DNA from: Methylobacterium sp. J-026
Lineage (GTDB): Bacteria; Pseudomonadota; Alphaproteobacteria; Rhizobiales; Beijerinckiaceae
Length of the DNA stretch: 37,754 bases
NCBI RefSeq assembly: GCF_022829585.1
Contig: NZ_JAKSYC010000312.1
Coordinates: forward strand, 1 to 37,754
Reading direction: 5' to 3'
Below, in pieces: positions 6,864 to 14,706 of the stretch; the first letter of the stretch is position 1, and each line of letters opens with the position of its first letter. A program made the translations under genes and the position numbers. The notes under the pieces are model-generated. The model saw only the letters and a list, made by a program, of their open reading frames with translations, searched no databases and was not told the origin of the DNA.

Positions 6864-8135
6864 ATGCCGAGCTGTGCGCGCCTGATCCGTTCCGCCTGTC
6901 TTCGCCTCGCCGTGGCGCTCGTCCCGGCGCTGGCGGGTCTGCCCGCGCCCGCGCAGACCGGCGACAAGCCCGCCATCGGGCCTGCTGTCGCCATCGGGGC
7001 GGACCTCGCCAGCCAGGGCGGCACCACGCGCCTCACCCTGACCCTGTCCCGGCCGGTGGAGGCCCGCGGCTTCGTGATGGAGCGGCCCGACCGGGCGGTG
7101 ATCGACCTGCCCGAGGTCAACTTCCAGCTCGAATCCGGGACCGGCAGCCGCCGGGACGGCCTCGTGCAATCCTTCCGCTACGGCCTGTTCGCCCCCGGCC
7201 GCTCCCGCATCGTCATCGATCTCGGGGCGCCGGCGACGATCGGGCGGATCGAGACGGTGACGCGGCCCCGCGACGGTGCCGTGCTGCTCACGGTCCCGCT
7301 CCAGCGCGCCGACCGCGAGGCGTTCCGCAAGGCCGCCGCCACCGCTGACCCCGCCCCGGCCCAGGCCCGCAGCACCCCGCCCGAACCCGCCGACCAGCGC
7401 CCGCTGATCATGGTCGATGCCGGCCATGGCGGGACCGATCCCGGCGCCATCGCGGTGGGCGGCGTGTTCGAGAAGGACATCGTGTTCGGCTTCGCCCAGG
7501 CCCTGGTGGAGAAGCTCGAAGCGGGCGGCCGCTACCGGGTCCGGATGACCCGCGACCGGGACGTGTTCGTGCCGCTGGCCGACCGCGTGCGCCTCGCCCG
7601 CGAGGCCAGGGCCGACCTGTTCGTATCGATCCACGCGGATTCGATCTCGGCCGCCCCCCAGGTGCGCGGCGCCACGATCTACACCAATTCCGAGAAGGCC
7701 ACCGACGTCGAATCCGCCAAGCTCGCCGAGCGCGAGAACCGGGCCGATGCCGCCGCCGGGGTCGACGCCGCCGAGGCGCCCCCGGACATCGCCGACATCC
7801 TGCAGGAGCTGACCCTGCGGGAGACGCGCGGCTTCTCCTCGGGCTTCGCCCGGACCCTGATGGGCCAGCTTAGCCCCGTGATGGAGATGAGCGGGAAGCC
7901 GCACCGCGAGGCCCGCTTCGTGGTGCTGCGCTCCCCCGACGTGCCGAGCGTGCTGGTCGAGCTGGGTTACCTGTCGAGCAAGCACGACCTGGAGATGCTG
8001 CAATCGCCGGAGTGGCGCGCCGGCGTCACCGGATCCATGGCCAAGGCCATCGATCTGTTCTTTACCAATCGTGCGACCCTGAGCCGACCGGCCCCGACGC
8101 GCCGTTCGGCCGCCGTCGCCCCAGTTTTACCATAG
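6864..8135 (+). CDS. N-acetylmuramoyl-L-alanine amidase (AmiC-like, AMIN plus Amidase_3)
   Basis: 423 residues. ATG 6864 is preferred over the upstream TTG at 6831 because it places a good Sec signal right at the N-terminus (RLIRSACLRLAVALVPALAG ending APAQ). An AMIN-type domain (~40-135, RLTLTLSRPVEARGF ... RSRIVIDLG) targets the protein to septal peptidoglycan. After a Pro/Ala linker comes the zinc amidase (~180-405) with MVDAGHGGTDPG, FEKDIVF, FVSIHADS and VLVELGYLS, which supply the zinc ligands and catalytic Glu of the Amidase_3 family. It cleaves the bond between N-acetylmuramate and the stem peptide in the periplasm, usually for daughter-cell separation. It lies directly upstream of the penicillin-binding protein gene in the same direction. 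Confidence 0.93.
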   Translation: MPSCARLIRSACLRLAVALVPALAGLPAPAQTGDKPAIGPAVAIGADLASQGGTTRLTLTLSRPVEARGFVMERPDRAVIDLPEVNFQLESGTGSRRDGLVQSFRYGLFAPGRSRIVIDLGAPATIGRIETVTRPRDGAVLLTVPLQRADREAFRKAAATADPAPAQARSTPPEPADQRPLIMVDAGHGGTDPGAIAVGGVFEKDIVFGFAQALVEKLEAGGRYRVRMTRDRDVFVPLADRVRLAREARADLFVSIHADSISAAPQVRGATIYTNSEKATDVESAKLAERENRADAAAGVDAAEAPPDIADILQELTLRETRGFSSGFARTLMGQLSPVMEMSGKPHREARFVVLRSPDVPSVLVELGYLSSKHDLEMLQSPEWRAGVTGSMAKAIDLFFTNRATLSRPAPTRRSAAVAPVLP

Positions 8136-8304
8136 AGTACGTGTCGATACGGGGCATCCGAACGCCCCGTCGCACCGCCGTCGAAACCGGCAATCCGAGG
8201 GGGCCTCACGGGAACATCCGGGGGCCGACCGCATCGAGAGCGGACCCACGCGCCGGGTGAGCCGATTCCGGCATCGGCCGGGCCAGCGACGAGCGGAACA
8301 CCGG

Positions 8305-10737
8305 ATGCGTCTGATCCTTCGTTTCTTCGGGATCCTGTTCAGCGCCGCCGCGGTGCTGTTCGTGATCGGGGCGGCGGCGGGCGGCTACTTCTACTGGAAG
8401 TACAGCCAGGACCTGCCCGACCACGCGGCGCTCGCCACCTACGAGCCGCCGGTGATGACCCGCGTCCACGCGGCTGACGGCTCGCTGCTCGCCGAATATG
8501 CCCGCGAGCGCCGGCTGTACCTGCCGATCCAGGCGATGCCCAAGATCGTGGTCGCGGCCTTCCTGTCGGCCGAGGACAAGAACTTCTACAAGCACGGCGG
8601 CATCGACCCCGAGGGGATCGTGCGCGCCTTCCTGACCAACGCCAAGTCGGGCAAGCGGCAGGGCGCCTCGACCATCACCCAGCAGGTCGCCAAGAATTTC
8701 CTGCTGTCGTCCGAGCAGACCTATGACCGCAAGATCAAGGAGGCGCTGCTGGCGCTGCGCATCGAGGCGGCCTACTCCAAGGACAAGATCCTCGAACTCT
8801 ATCTCAACGAGATCTTCTTGGGCACGATCGTCCCCGGGCGCAACCTGCACGGGGTCGCGGCGGCCGCGCTCGATTATTTCGGCAAGTCGGTCCACGAGCT
8901 GACCATCAACGAGGCGGCCTATCTCGCCGCCCTGCCGAAGGGGCCGAACAACTACCACCCCTACCGCAAGACCCAGGCGGCTTTGGACCGCCGCAACGAG
9001 ATCATCCGCCTGATGGCGGAGAACGGCTACATCACCAAGGAAGAGGCGGAGGCCGCCAAGAAGATGCCGCTCGGGGTCAACCCGCGGGTCGCCTTCCCGA
9101 ACGCCGCCAACGCCAACTACTTCACCGAGGAGGTCCGCCGCGAGATCTCGGAGCGCTACGGCGAGAAGAAGCTCTACGAGGGCGGCCTCTCGGTGCGCGC
9201 CACCCTCGATCCGAAGATGCAGGGCTGGGCCCGCAAGGCGCTGGTCGACGGCCTCGTGCGCTACGACCAGGCCCATGGCTGGCGCGGGCCCGTCACCAAG
9301 GTCGACCTGACCGGCCGCGACTGGGGCATGGCGGCCTCCGAGGTTCCGGCGCTCGGCGACGTGGCGCCCTGGCGGCTCGCCGTGGTGCTGGGCAACGGCG
9401 CCGGCGGCGTGCAGGTCGGCCTCCAGCCGAGGCGCGAGGCCTCGGGCCAGGTGGGCAAGGACCGCGAGACCGGCGTGATCACCCCGGACGGGATGCGCTG
9501 GGCCGGACGCCCGAACCTCCAGGCGGGCGACATGGTCTATGTCGAGGCGAGCGAGGGCGGGAAGGGTCAGTTCCGCCTGCGCCAGAAGCCCGAGGTCTCG
9601 GGCGCCATCGTGGCCATGGACCCGAATACGGGCCGGGTCCACGCCATGGTCGGCGGCTTCTCCTACGACGAATCCGAGTTCAACCGCGCCACCCAGGCGA
9701 TGCGCCAGCCCGGCTCGTCGTTCAAGCCGATCGTCTACTCGGCGGCGCTCGACAACGGCTACACCCCGGCCTCGATCATCCAGGACACCCCGATCACCAT
9801 CGAGGCCGGCCCCGGCCAGGAGGCCTGGACGCCCTCGAACTACGACGGCAAGTCCGGCGGCCCGCACACCCTGCGCTACGGGATCGAGCACTCGAAGAAC
9901 CTGATGACGGTCCGGCTCGCCAAGGATGTCGGCATGCCGCTCATCGCCGAGTACGCCCGCCGCTTCGGCGTCTACGACGACATGCTGCCGGTGCTGCCGA
10001 TGTCGCTCGGCGCCGGCGAGACCACGGTGATGCGCATGGTCACCGCCTACTCGATGCTGGCCAATGGCGGCCGGCGCATCCGGCCGACCCTGATCGACCG
10101 GATCCAGGACCGCACCGGCGAGACGATCTACCGCCACGACAACCGCAAGTGCATTGGCTGCGACGCCGAGAAGTGGTCGGGCCAGGACGAGCCGAAGCTG
10201 GTGGACGATTCCGAGCAGGTGCTCGATCCGCTCACCGCCTACCAGATGGTCTCGATCATGGAGGGCGTGGTCCAGCGCGGCACCGCGACCCTGCTCAAGC
10301 AGATCGGCAAGCCGCTGGCCGGCAAGACCGGCACGACCAACGACGCCAAGGACGCGTGGTTCGTGGGCTTCTCGCCGGACCTCGCGGTCGGGATCTATAT
10401 GGGCTTCGACAAGCCGCGCTCGCTCGGCGACCGGGCCACCGGCGGCGGGCTGGCGGCGCCGATCGCCCTGGAGTTCCTGAAGACCGCCCTCAAGGACAAG
10501 CCGCCGACCCCGTTCCGGGTGCCGCCGGGGATCAAGCTGATCCGCATCAACCTGGCCAGCGGCACCCGCGCTGGTTCGGGGGAGGGCGCCGGAACGATCC
10601 TGGAGGCGTTCAAGCCCGGCACCGCGCCGCCGGATTCCTACGTGGCGCCGTCCGGCGGCGGCCAGGCGCCGGCCCCCGCGGCGGCGGCCGTGCCGCCCGA
10701 TGCCGACCGGGCCGCGCAGGCCGGCGGGCTGTACTGA
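8305..10737 (+). CDS. mrcA: Class A penicillin-binding protein 1A (transglycosylase/transpeptidase)
   Basis: 810 residues from ATG 8305, which puts the membrane anchor (~3-31) at the N-terminus; the upstream GTG at 8257 would add a basic tail. The glycosyltransferase 51 domain has EDKNFYKHGG (catalytic Glu90), GASTITQQVAKNF and LYLNEIFLG. An OB-like insert follows (~310-440). The transpeptidase domain has PGSSFKP (Ser471, Lys474), HSKNLM (SxN) and AGKTGTTNDAKDAWFVGF (KTG at 674-676). The C-terminal tail is Pro/Ala-rich. It polymerises and cross-links peptidoglycan in the periplasm. It follows the amidase gene by 169 bp and is closed by a 16-bp-stem hairpin at 10771-10816. Confidence 0.95.
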   Translation: MRLILRFFGILFSAAAVLFVIGAAAGGYFYWKYSQDLPDHAALATYEPPVMTRVHAADGSLLAEYARERRLYLPIQAMPKIVVAAFLSAEDKNFYKHGGIDPEGIVRAFLTNAKSGKRQGASTITQQVAKNFLLSSEQTYDRKIKEALLALRIEAAYSKDKILELYLNEIFLGTIVPGRNLHGVAAAALDYFGKSVHELTINEAAYLAALPKGPNNYHPYRKTQAALDRRNEIIRLMAENGYITKEEAEAAKKMPLGVNPRVAFPNAANANYFTEEVRREISERYGEKKLYEGGLSVRATLDPKMQGWARKALVDGLVRYDQAHGWRGPVTKVDLTGRDWGMAASEVPALGDVAPWRLAVVLGNGAGGVQVGLQPRREASGQVGKDRETGVITPDGMRWAGRPNLQAGDMVYVEASEGGKGQFRLRQKPEVSGAIVAMDPNTGRVHAMVGGFSYDESEFNRATQAMRQPGSSFKPIVYSAALDNGYTPASIIQDTPITIEAGPGQEAWTPSNYDGKSGGPHTLRYGIEHSKNLMTVRLAKDVGMPLIAEYARRFGVYDDMLPVLPMSLGAGETTVMRMVTAYSMLANGGRRIRPTLIDRIQDRTGETIYRHDNRKCIGCDAEKWSGQDEPKLVDDSEQVLDPLTAYQMVSIMEGVVQRGTATLLKQIGKPLAGKTGTTNDAKDAWFVGFSPDLAVGIYMGFDKPRSLGDRATGGGLAAPIALEFLKTALKDKPPTPFRVPPGIKLIRINLASGTRAGSGEGAGTILEAFKPGTAPPDSYVAPSGGGQAPAPAAAAVPPDADRAAQAGGLY

Positions 10738-10770
10738 GGGGCGCTTCGGCTTCTCACACAATACAGAGAA

Positions 10771-10816
10771 GGATCCGCGCCCTCCCTCCCCCCTCTGCGG
10801 GGGAGGGCGCGGATCC
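10771..10816. repeat. Solo GC-rich hairpin with 16-bp perfect stem after mrcA
   Basis: GGATCCGCGCCCTCCC (10771-10786) is perfectly complementary to 10801-10816, around a CCCCCTCTGCGG centre. The centre is the end hairpin of the ~170-bp repeat family. The stem has been extended by flanking GGATCCGCG arms, which the full elements lack. It probably ends mrcA transcription and lies back-to-back with the minus-strand purSQ terminator. Confidence 0.65.
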
Positions 10817-10834
10817 GTTTCCCAGCGCCGCGAC

Positions 10835-10864
10835 AGAAAAAAGCCGCCCCGGAGGGAGCGGCTT
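10835..10864 (-). terminator. Intrinsic terminator of purS-purQ
   Basis: On the minus strand, AAGCCGC (10864-10858), a 10-nt loop and GCGGCTT (10847-10841) are followed by a run of six T. This is a classic rho-independent terminator. It lies about 125 nt past the purQ stop, so the transcript has an unusually long 3' end. Confidence 0.8.
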
Positions 10865-10917
10865 CGAGAAGTCTTCAGGGAGGCATCAAACAGAGCGGAC
10901 GAGAAGATCCAACTCCA

Positions 10918-10935
10918 CATCCAGATCTCTGGATG
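10918..10935. repeat. 18-bp palindrome in the purQ 3' region
   Basis: CATCCAGA-TC-TCTGGATG is a perfect inverted repeat between the purQ stop and its terminator. A second longer-range pair (GAGGCATC near 10880 with GATGCCTC near 10932) could form an alternative fold. The minus strand also holds a 21-codon frame from a TTG (LSHKEASRDLDVELDLLVRSV), which I do not call as a gene. Confidence 0.45.
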
Positions 10936-10989
10936 CCTCTTTATGACTCAAGAACCTTAACGCTCGGTAAATACAGTCTTCGCAAAAGA

Positions 10990-11670
10990 TCACGCCGCCA
11001 GGCTGTCGAACAGCCCGCGCCCGTCGGTCCCGCCGATCAGCTCCTCGACGAAGTTTTCCGGGTGCGGCATCATGCCGAGCACGGTGCGATTCTCCGACAG
11101 GATGCCCGCGATCGCGTTGAGGGAGCCGTTGCGGTTGGCCTCCACGGTCACGGCGCCGTCCGCGTCGCAGTAGCGGAAGGCCACCCGGCCCTCGGCCTCG
11201 ATCCGCGCCAGGGTCTCGGGATCGGCGAAGTAGTTGCCCTCCCCGTGGGCGATGCAGACGTCGATGACCTGACCCGGCCTGTAGGCGCTGGTGAAGCGGG
11301 TGTCGGTGCGCTCGACCCGGAGCGTCTGCCGGTGGCAGAGGAAGCGCCGGTCGACGTTGCGCATCAGCACGCCGGGCAGCAGGCCGGATTCGCACAGGAT
11401 CTGGAAGCCGTTGCAGATGCCGAGCACGAGGCCGCCCCGCGCCGCATGGGCCCGCACCGCGTCCATGGCGGCCGCCCGCCCGGCGATCGCGCCGCAGCGG
11501 AGGTAATCGCCGTAGGAGAAGCCCCCCGGGAGGACGGCGAGGTCGGTCCCGGCCGGGAGGTCGTGGTCCGCGTGCCAGACGAGGCTGACCCGCGCCCCCG
11601 ACCGGCGCAGGGCCCGCACCACGTCGGTCTCGCGGTTGGAGCCAGGGAAGACGACGACCGCGGCGTGCAT
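10990..11670 (-). CDS. purQ: Phosphoribosylformylglycinamidine synthase, glutaminase subunit
   Basis: 226 residues, the usual PurQ length. It is a class I glutamine amidotransferase with FPGSNRE at the start, LPGGFSYGDYLRCGAIA, nucleophile Cys86 in GICNGFQ, and MMPHPEN with His203 and Glu205 completing the triad. It hydrolyses glutamine and passes ammonia to PurL, which with PurS makes formylglycinamidine ribonucleotide in de novo purine synthesis. The ATG at 11670 overlaps the purS stop by one base (TGATG), so the two are translationally coupled. purL and purC, often nearby, are not in the window. Confidence 0.96.
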   Translation of the reverse strand: MHAAVVVFPGSNRETDVVRALRRSGARVSLVWHADHDLPAGTDLAVLPGGFSYGDYLRCGAIAGRAAAMDAVRAHAARGGLVLGICNGFQILCESGLLPGVLMRNVDRRFLCHRQTLRVERTDTRFTSAYRPGQVIDVCIAHGEGNYFADPETLARIEAEGRVAFRYCDADGAVTVEANRNGSLNAIAGILSENRTVLGMMPHPENFVEELIGGTDGRGLFDSLAA

Positions 11671-11909
11671 CAGAGGATCTCGATCGCGTAGTTCTCGACC
11701 ACCGTGTTGGCCAGGAGCTTCTCGCAGGCCGTGCGCAACGTCACCTCGGCGACGGCGCCGTCGGTGGTCGCCATCTCGATGTCGAAGACCTTGCCCTGCC
11801 GGACACCCTCGACCCCGTCGACGGCGAGCGACTTGAGCGCGGCTTCGATCGCCTTGCCCTGCGGGTCCAGCACGCCGGGTTTCAGGGTGACGATGATACG
11901 GGCTTTCAT
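11670..11909 (-). CDS. purS: Phosphoribosylformylglycinamidine synthase, PurS subunit
   Basis: 79 residues with the standard PurS pattern: MKARIIVTLKPGVLDPQGKA at the start, GVEGVRQGKVFDIEM in the middle and ACEKLLANTVVENYAIEI at the end. PurS bridges PurL and PurQ in the small-subunit type of FGAM synthase. It is the first gene of a two-gene unit and overlaps purQ by one base. The 161 bp upstream (11910-12070) contain no recognised site; no purine riboswitch-like fold was noticed. Confidence 0.95.
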   Translation of the reverse strand: MKARIIVTLKPGVLDPQGKAIEAALKSLAVDGVEGVRQGKVFDIEMATTDGAVAEVTLRTACEKLLANTVVENYAIEIL

Positions 11910-12070
11910 GGATCTTCAGGTCTCGTGCGCGGCCGGATCGGGGATATCGCCTGCGGCGTCGTCACGCACGCCGCGGGCCGTTGTTAGCAGGCGGGGAACC
12001 GGCCTGTCTAACGCCGGAACCCGGAGTACGGGCCGACCCGCGCGGAGCGCAAGCGCGGCGGCCGCGTCGT

Positions 12071-12310
12071 TCACCGATGGGCGGCGGGGGACCCGGCGCG
12101 CAGGGGCTCGATGCTGGTCGCCCGGCGCCACAACTGGAGCATGATCCAGGCCGCGAACAGGCTGAAGAGGCCCATCAGGACGTGGCCGACCCGATCCCCG
12201 AGATCGAACAGGCCCGCGAGGGCCCAGCCGGCCGCGATGGCCACGGCGAACACCTCGGTGCCGACGAGGACCATCATGCTCACGATGGTGATGGCGTTGC
12301 GCCCGTTCAC
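12071..12310 (-). CDS. Small membrane protein, two transmembrane segments
   Basis: 79 residues if started at GTG 12310, which lies 9 nt after GAGG. The GTG at 12319 directly abuts that GAGG and is less likely. Hydrophobic segments are at about 5-30 (ITIVSMMVLVGTEVFAVAIA) and 40-60 (VGHVLMGLFSLFAAWIMLQL), with a basic C-terminal tail. I do not recognise a family. It lies downstream of regA on the same strand, separated by about 100 bp that includes the hairpin at 12334-12361. Confidence 0.65.
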   Translation of the reverse strand: MNGRNAITIVSMMVLVGTEVFAVAIAAGWALAGLFDLGDRVGHVLMGLFSLFAAWIMLQLWRRATSIEPLRAGSPAAHR

Positions 12311-12333
12311 GAGATCCACCCTCGAAACGATTC

Positions 12334-12361
12334 GGGTCCCGGACGGAACCGTCCGAGACCC
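12334..12361. promoter_or_regulatory. Inverted repeat between regA and the small membrane protein gene
   Basis: GGGTC-cc-GGACGG-aa-CCGTCC-ga-GACCC forms an 11-bp stem with a 2x2 internal loop. No T run follows on either strand. It sits 24 bp before the small membrane protein start on the minus strand, so it could be an operator, a 5' leader hairpin, or a weak stop for regBA transcripts. Confidence 0.4.
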
Positions 12362-12413
12362 GTGCTGCTAGCCCAACGGGGCCGGCCTAGGCAACCGACC
12401 GCATGGAAACGGT

Positions 12414-13013
12414 TCAGCGCGGCGCGCGCTTGGCCAGGATCCGCTGCAGCGTGCGCCGGTGCATGTTCAGGCGCCGGGCGGTCTCGCTGACGTTGCGGCT
12501 GCACAGTTCGTAGACCCGCTGGATATGCTCCCAGCGGACCCGGTCCGCCGACATCGGGTTCTCCGGCGGGTCGGCCCGCTCGCCGGGCTGGGCCATCAGC
12601 GTGCCGTGGATCTCGTCGGCGTCGGCGGGCTTGGCCAGGTAGTCGAAGGCGCCGAGCTTCACCGCAGTGACCGCGGTGGCGATGTTGCCATAGCCGGTCA
12701 GGATCACGCCCCGGGCCTCGGGGCGGCGCTCCTTGAGCCGGGCGATCACGTCGAGGCCGTTGCCGTCGCCGAGGCGCATGTCGATCACCGCGAAGGCGGG
12801 GGCCCGCGCCTCAACGGCGGAGACACCGTCCGCGACGCTGTCGGCGACCTGCACATGGTAGCCGCGGCTCTCCATGGCGCGGGCGAGGCGCGTCTGGAAG
12901 GGCTTGTCGTCGTCCACGATCAGCAGGCTGCGGTCGGAGAAGGCGGCGAGCGGATCGGCGTCGTTGATCACGGCAGCGTCGGTCGCCGGCGTGGTCCCGG
13001 GCTGCGTCAGCAT
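12414..13013 (-). CDS. regA: Redox response regulator, RegA/ActR/PrrA family
   Basis: 199 residues from ATG 13013, which follows AAAGGAAA; the longer frame up to 13076 overlaps regB and is rejected. The receiver domain (~29-140) has LLIVDDDKPF, phospho-acceptor Asp78 in VIDMRLGDGNGL, Thr106 in LTGYG and Lys128 in AKPAD. The C-terminal Fis-type helix-turn-helix (~155-199) reads WEHIQRVYELCSRNVSETAR and RLNMHRRTLQRILAKRAPR, the invariant end of RegA proteins. It globally controls respiration, carbon and nitrogen metabolism in response to redox state. It lies 46 bp downstream of regB on the same strand. Confidence 0.93.
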   Translation of the reverse strand: MLTQPGTTPATDAAVINDADPLAAFSDRSLLIVDDDKPFQTRLARAMESRGYHVQVADSVADGVSAVEARAPAFAVIDMRLGDGNGLDVIARLKERRPEARGVILTGYGNIATAVTAVKLGAFDYLAKPADADEIHGTLMAQPGERADPPENPMSADRVRWEHIQRVYELCSRNVSETARRLNMHRRTLQRILAKRAPR

Positions 13014-13059
13014 CCGGCTTTCCTTTCGAGTTTTCGGGGTCGGGTTCTTGATCTGTCTT

Positions 13060-14457
13060 TCATATAGGGACGACATCGCGCGGCGGCAGGGGGTGGCGGA
13101 TATTGAATTCCGGCGAATGGCGCGGCACCGCCCCCCGTTCGAAGATGTGCCGGGCCCAGGAGACGCGCACGACCGCCCCGTGGGAGTCCGGGATGGGCAC
13201 GTTCATCAGGACGAGCTGGGCGCCCGAGCGCTCGATCAGGGTCTTGGCGATGAACAGGCCGAGGCCGAGCCCGGCCCCCACGGTCCCGCCCGATTGCGGC
13301 CGGTCCTGGCTGCGGGTGGTCACGTAGGGCTCGCCCGCCCGCAGCAGCACCTCGCTGGAGAAGCCCGGGCCGTCGTCGCGGATCTCGATCCAGACCCGCT
13401 CCGGATTCCAGCGCCCCTCGATCGAGACCCGCGCCTCGGCGAAGTCGACGGCGTTGTCGAGGATGTTGGCGAGCCCGAACATCACCCCCGGGTTGCGGCG
13501 GCAGGCCGGCTCCGGGCCGTCCCCCAGGCTGCTGATGTCGAGGGCGGTGCCCAGCGCCCGCTGCGGCGCCACCAGCTCCTCGACGAGGTGGCTGAACGTC
13601 ACCGTCTCCAGGAAGCCCGCGCCGTCCCCGTCCAGCGAGGTGAGCTTGCCGAGGATGCCGCGGCAGCGGTCGACCTGCTCGCGCAGCAGGGTGAGATCCT
13701 CCGCCACGGCGGGGGAGGCGGTGGGCCCGAGCTGGCGGATCAGCTCCTTGGTGACCACCATGATGGTGCCGAGGGGCGTGCCCAATTCGTGGGCCGCCGC
13801 GGCCGCGAGCCCGTCGAGCTGCGACAGGTGCTGCTCCCGGGCGAGCACCAGCTCGGTGGCGGCGAGCGCCTGGGCGAGCAGCCGGGTCTCCTCCGCCACC
13901 CGCCACGCGTAGACGCCCGTGAAGGCGGTGCCGAGCAGGATCGCGGTCCAGACCCCCGAGACGTACAGGAACGGCAGCTCGATCCGCCCGTCGGCGAACC
14001 AGGGCAGGGGGCGGTGGACCAGGGCCAGCAGGGTCGCGAGCCCCACCGCCAGCAGCCCGAGCGCCAGCGTCCGCTCGGGCGGCAGCGCGGTGGCCGAGAT
14101 CAGCACGGGGGCGAGGAACAGCAGCGAGAACGGGTTCTGGAGGCCGCCGGTGAGGAACAGCAGGGCGGCGAGCTGCACGATGTCGAAGGCGAGCAGCAGG
14201 GCGGCGGAATCGTCGCTCAGCCGGTAGCTCGCCGGGAAGCGGATGCGCAGCGCCAGGTTCAGCCAGGACGAGGTGGCGATCACCAGGAAGCACCAGCCGA
14301 AGGGCAGGGGCAGGCCGAGGCCGAACTGCGCCCCGACCACGGCGGCGCTCTGGCCGGTGATCGCGAGCCAGCGCAGGCGCACGAAGGTGTCGAGCCGCAG
14401 GTGTCGGGCGTCGCGGCCGAGGCCGCTGAGGTCGGTATCGGGCATGCGCTGCTTCAT
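13060..14457 (-). CDS. regB: Redox sensor histidine kinase, RegB/ActS/PrrB family
   Basis: 465 residues. Six hydrophobic segments (~30-185) include GGLQNPF at 104-110, the ubiquinone-sensing motif of RegB. The H-box is AAAAHELGTPLG with phospho-acceptor His223. Cys265 (QVDRCRG) matches the redox-active cysteine of the family. N, G1 and G2 boxes are ILDNAVDFA, DDGPGF and GAGLGLGLFIAK. It phosphorylates RegA under reducing conditions, at the inner membrane. The ATG at 14457 is used; an in-frame ATG four codons later is possible. It is transcribed divergently from phaZ across 249 bp. Confidence 0.95.
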   Translation of the reverse strand: MKQRMPDTDLSGLGRDARHLRLDTFVRLRWLAITGQSAAVVGAQFGLGLPLPFGWCFLVIATSSWLNLALRIRFPASYRLSDDSAALLLAFDIVQLAALLFLTGGLQNPFSLLFLAPVLISATALPPERTLALGLLAVGLATLLALVHRPLPWFADGRIELPFLYVSGVWTAILLGTAFTGVYAWRVAEETRLLAQALAATELVLAREQHLSQLDGLAAAAAHELGTPLGTIMVVTKELIRQLGPTASPAVAEDLTLLREQVDRCRGILGKLTSLDGDGAGFLETVTFSHLVEELVAPQRALGTALDISSLGDGPEPACRRNPGVMFGLANILDNAVDFAEARVSIEGRWNPERVWIEIRDDGPGFSSEVLLRAGEPYVTTRSQDRPQSGGTVGAGLGLGLFIAKTLIERSGAQLVLMNVPIPDSHGAVVRVSWARHIFERGAVPRHSPEFNIRHPLPPRDVVPI

Positions 14458-14598
14458 TGGGCCGCCGGAGAGATCGGCCCGGGCGGCTGTTCGCGGAGCC
14501 CCGGCGATGGCGCGGAGGCAGGGGGGCCGGCAAGCGGTCCGGGCCGAATCGTCGCGGGCGATGTGGTCACAGGCAAGTCCGCCTGAATGGGGGATGTT

Positions 14599-14645
14599 CC
14601 ATTATCGTTCAGGGTAGACCATTATCCTGGCAACGCGATGCGTTG
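14599..14645. promoter_or_regulatory. Repeated motifs in the regB-phaZ divergent region
   Basis: CCATTATC occurs twice (14599-14606 and 14619-14626), exactly 20 bp apart, so both copies face the same side of the helix. Just downstream CAACGC-GAT-GCGTTG (14631-14645) is a perfect inverted repeat. They lie 62-108 bp before the phaZ ATG. The bound proteins are unknown. Confidence 0.4.
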
Positions 14646-14706
14646 AGAGTTCCATGCCGGCAGACGCTGGAGCGTCGGCGGCCGGATGGGGATCCGTGAG
14701 GTGACG

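Noticed and set aside
8206..10920. 904-residue minus-strand frame over mrcA
   Set aside because: Shadow of the penicillin-binding protein gene caused by high third-position GC.
10886..10951. 21-codon frame after purQ (LSHKEASRDLDVELDLLVRSV)
   Set aside because: TTG start, too short and overlapping a palindrome; noted as a possible small-RNA region instead.
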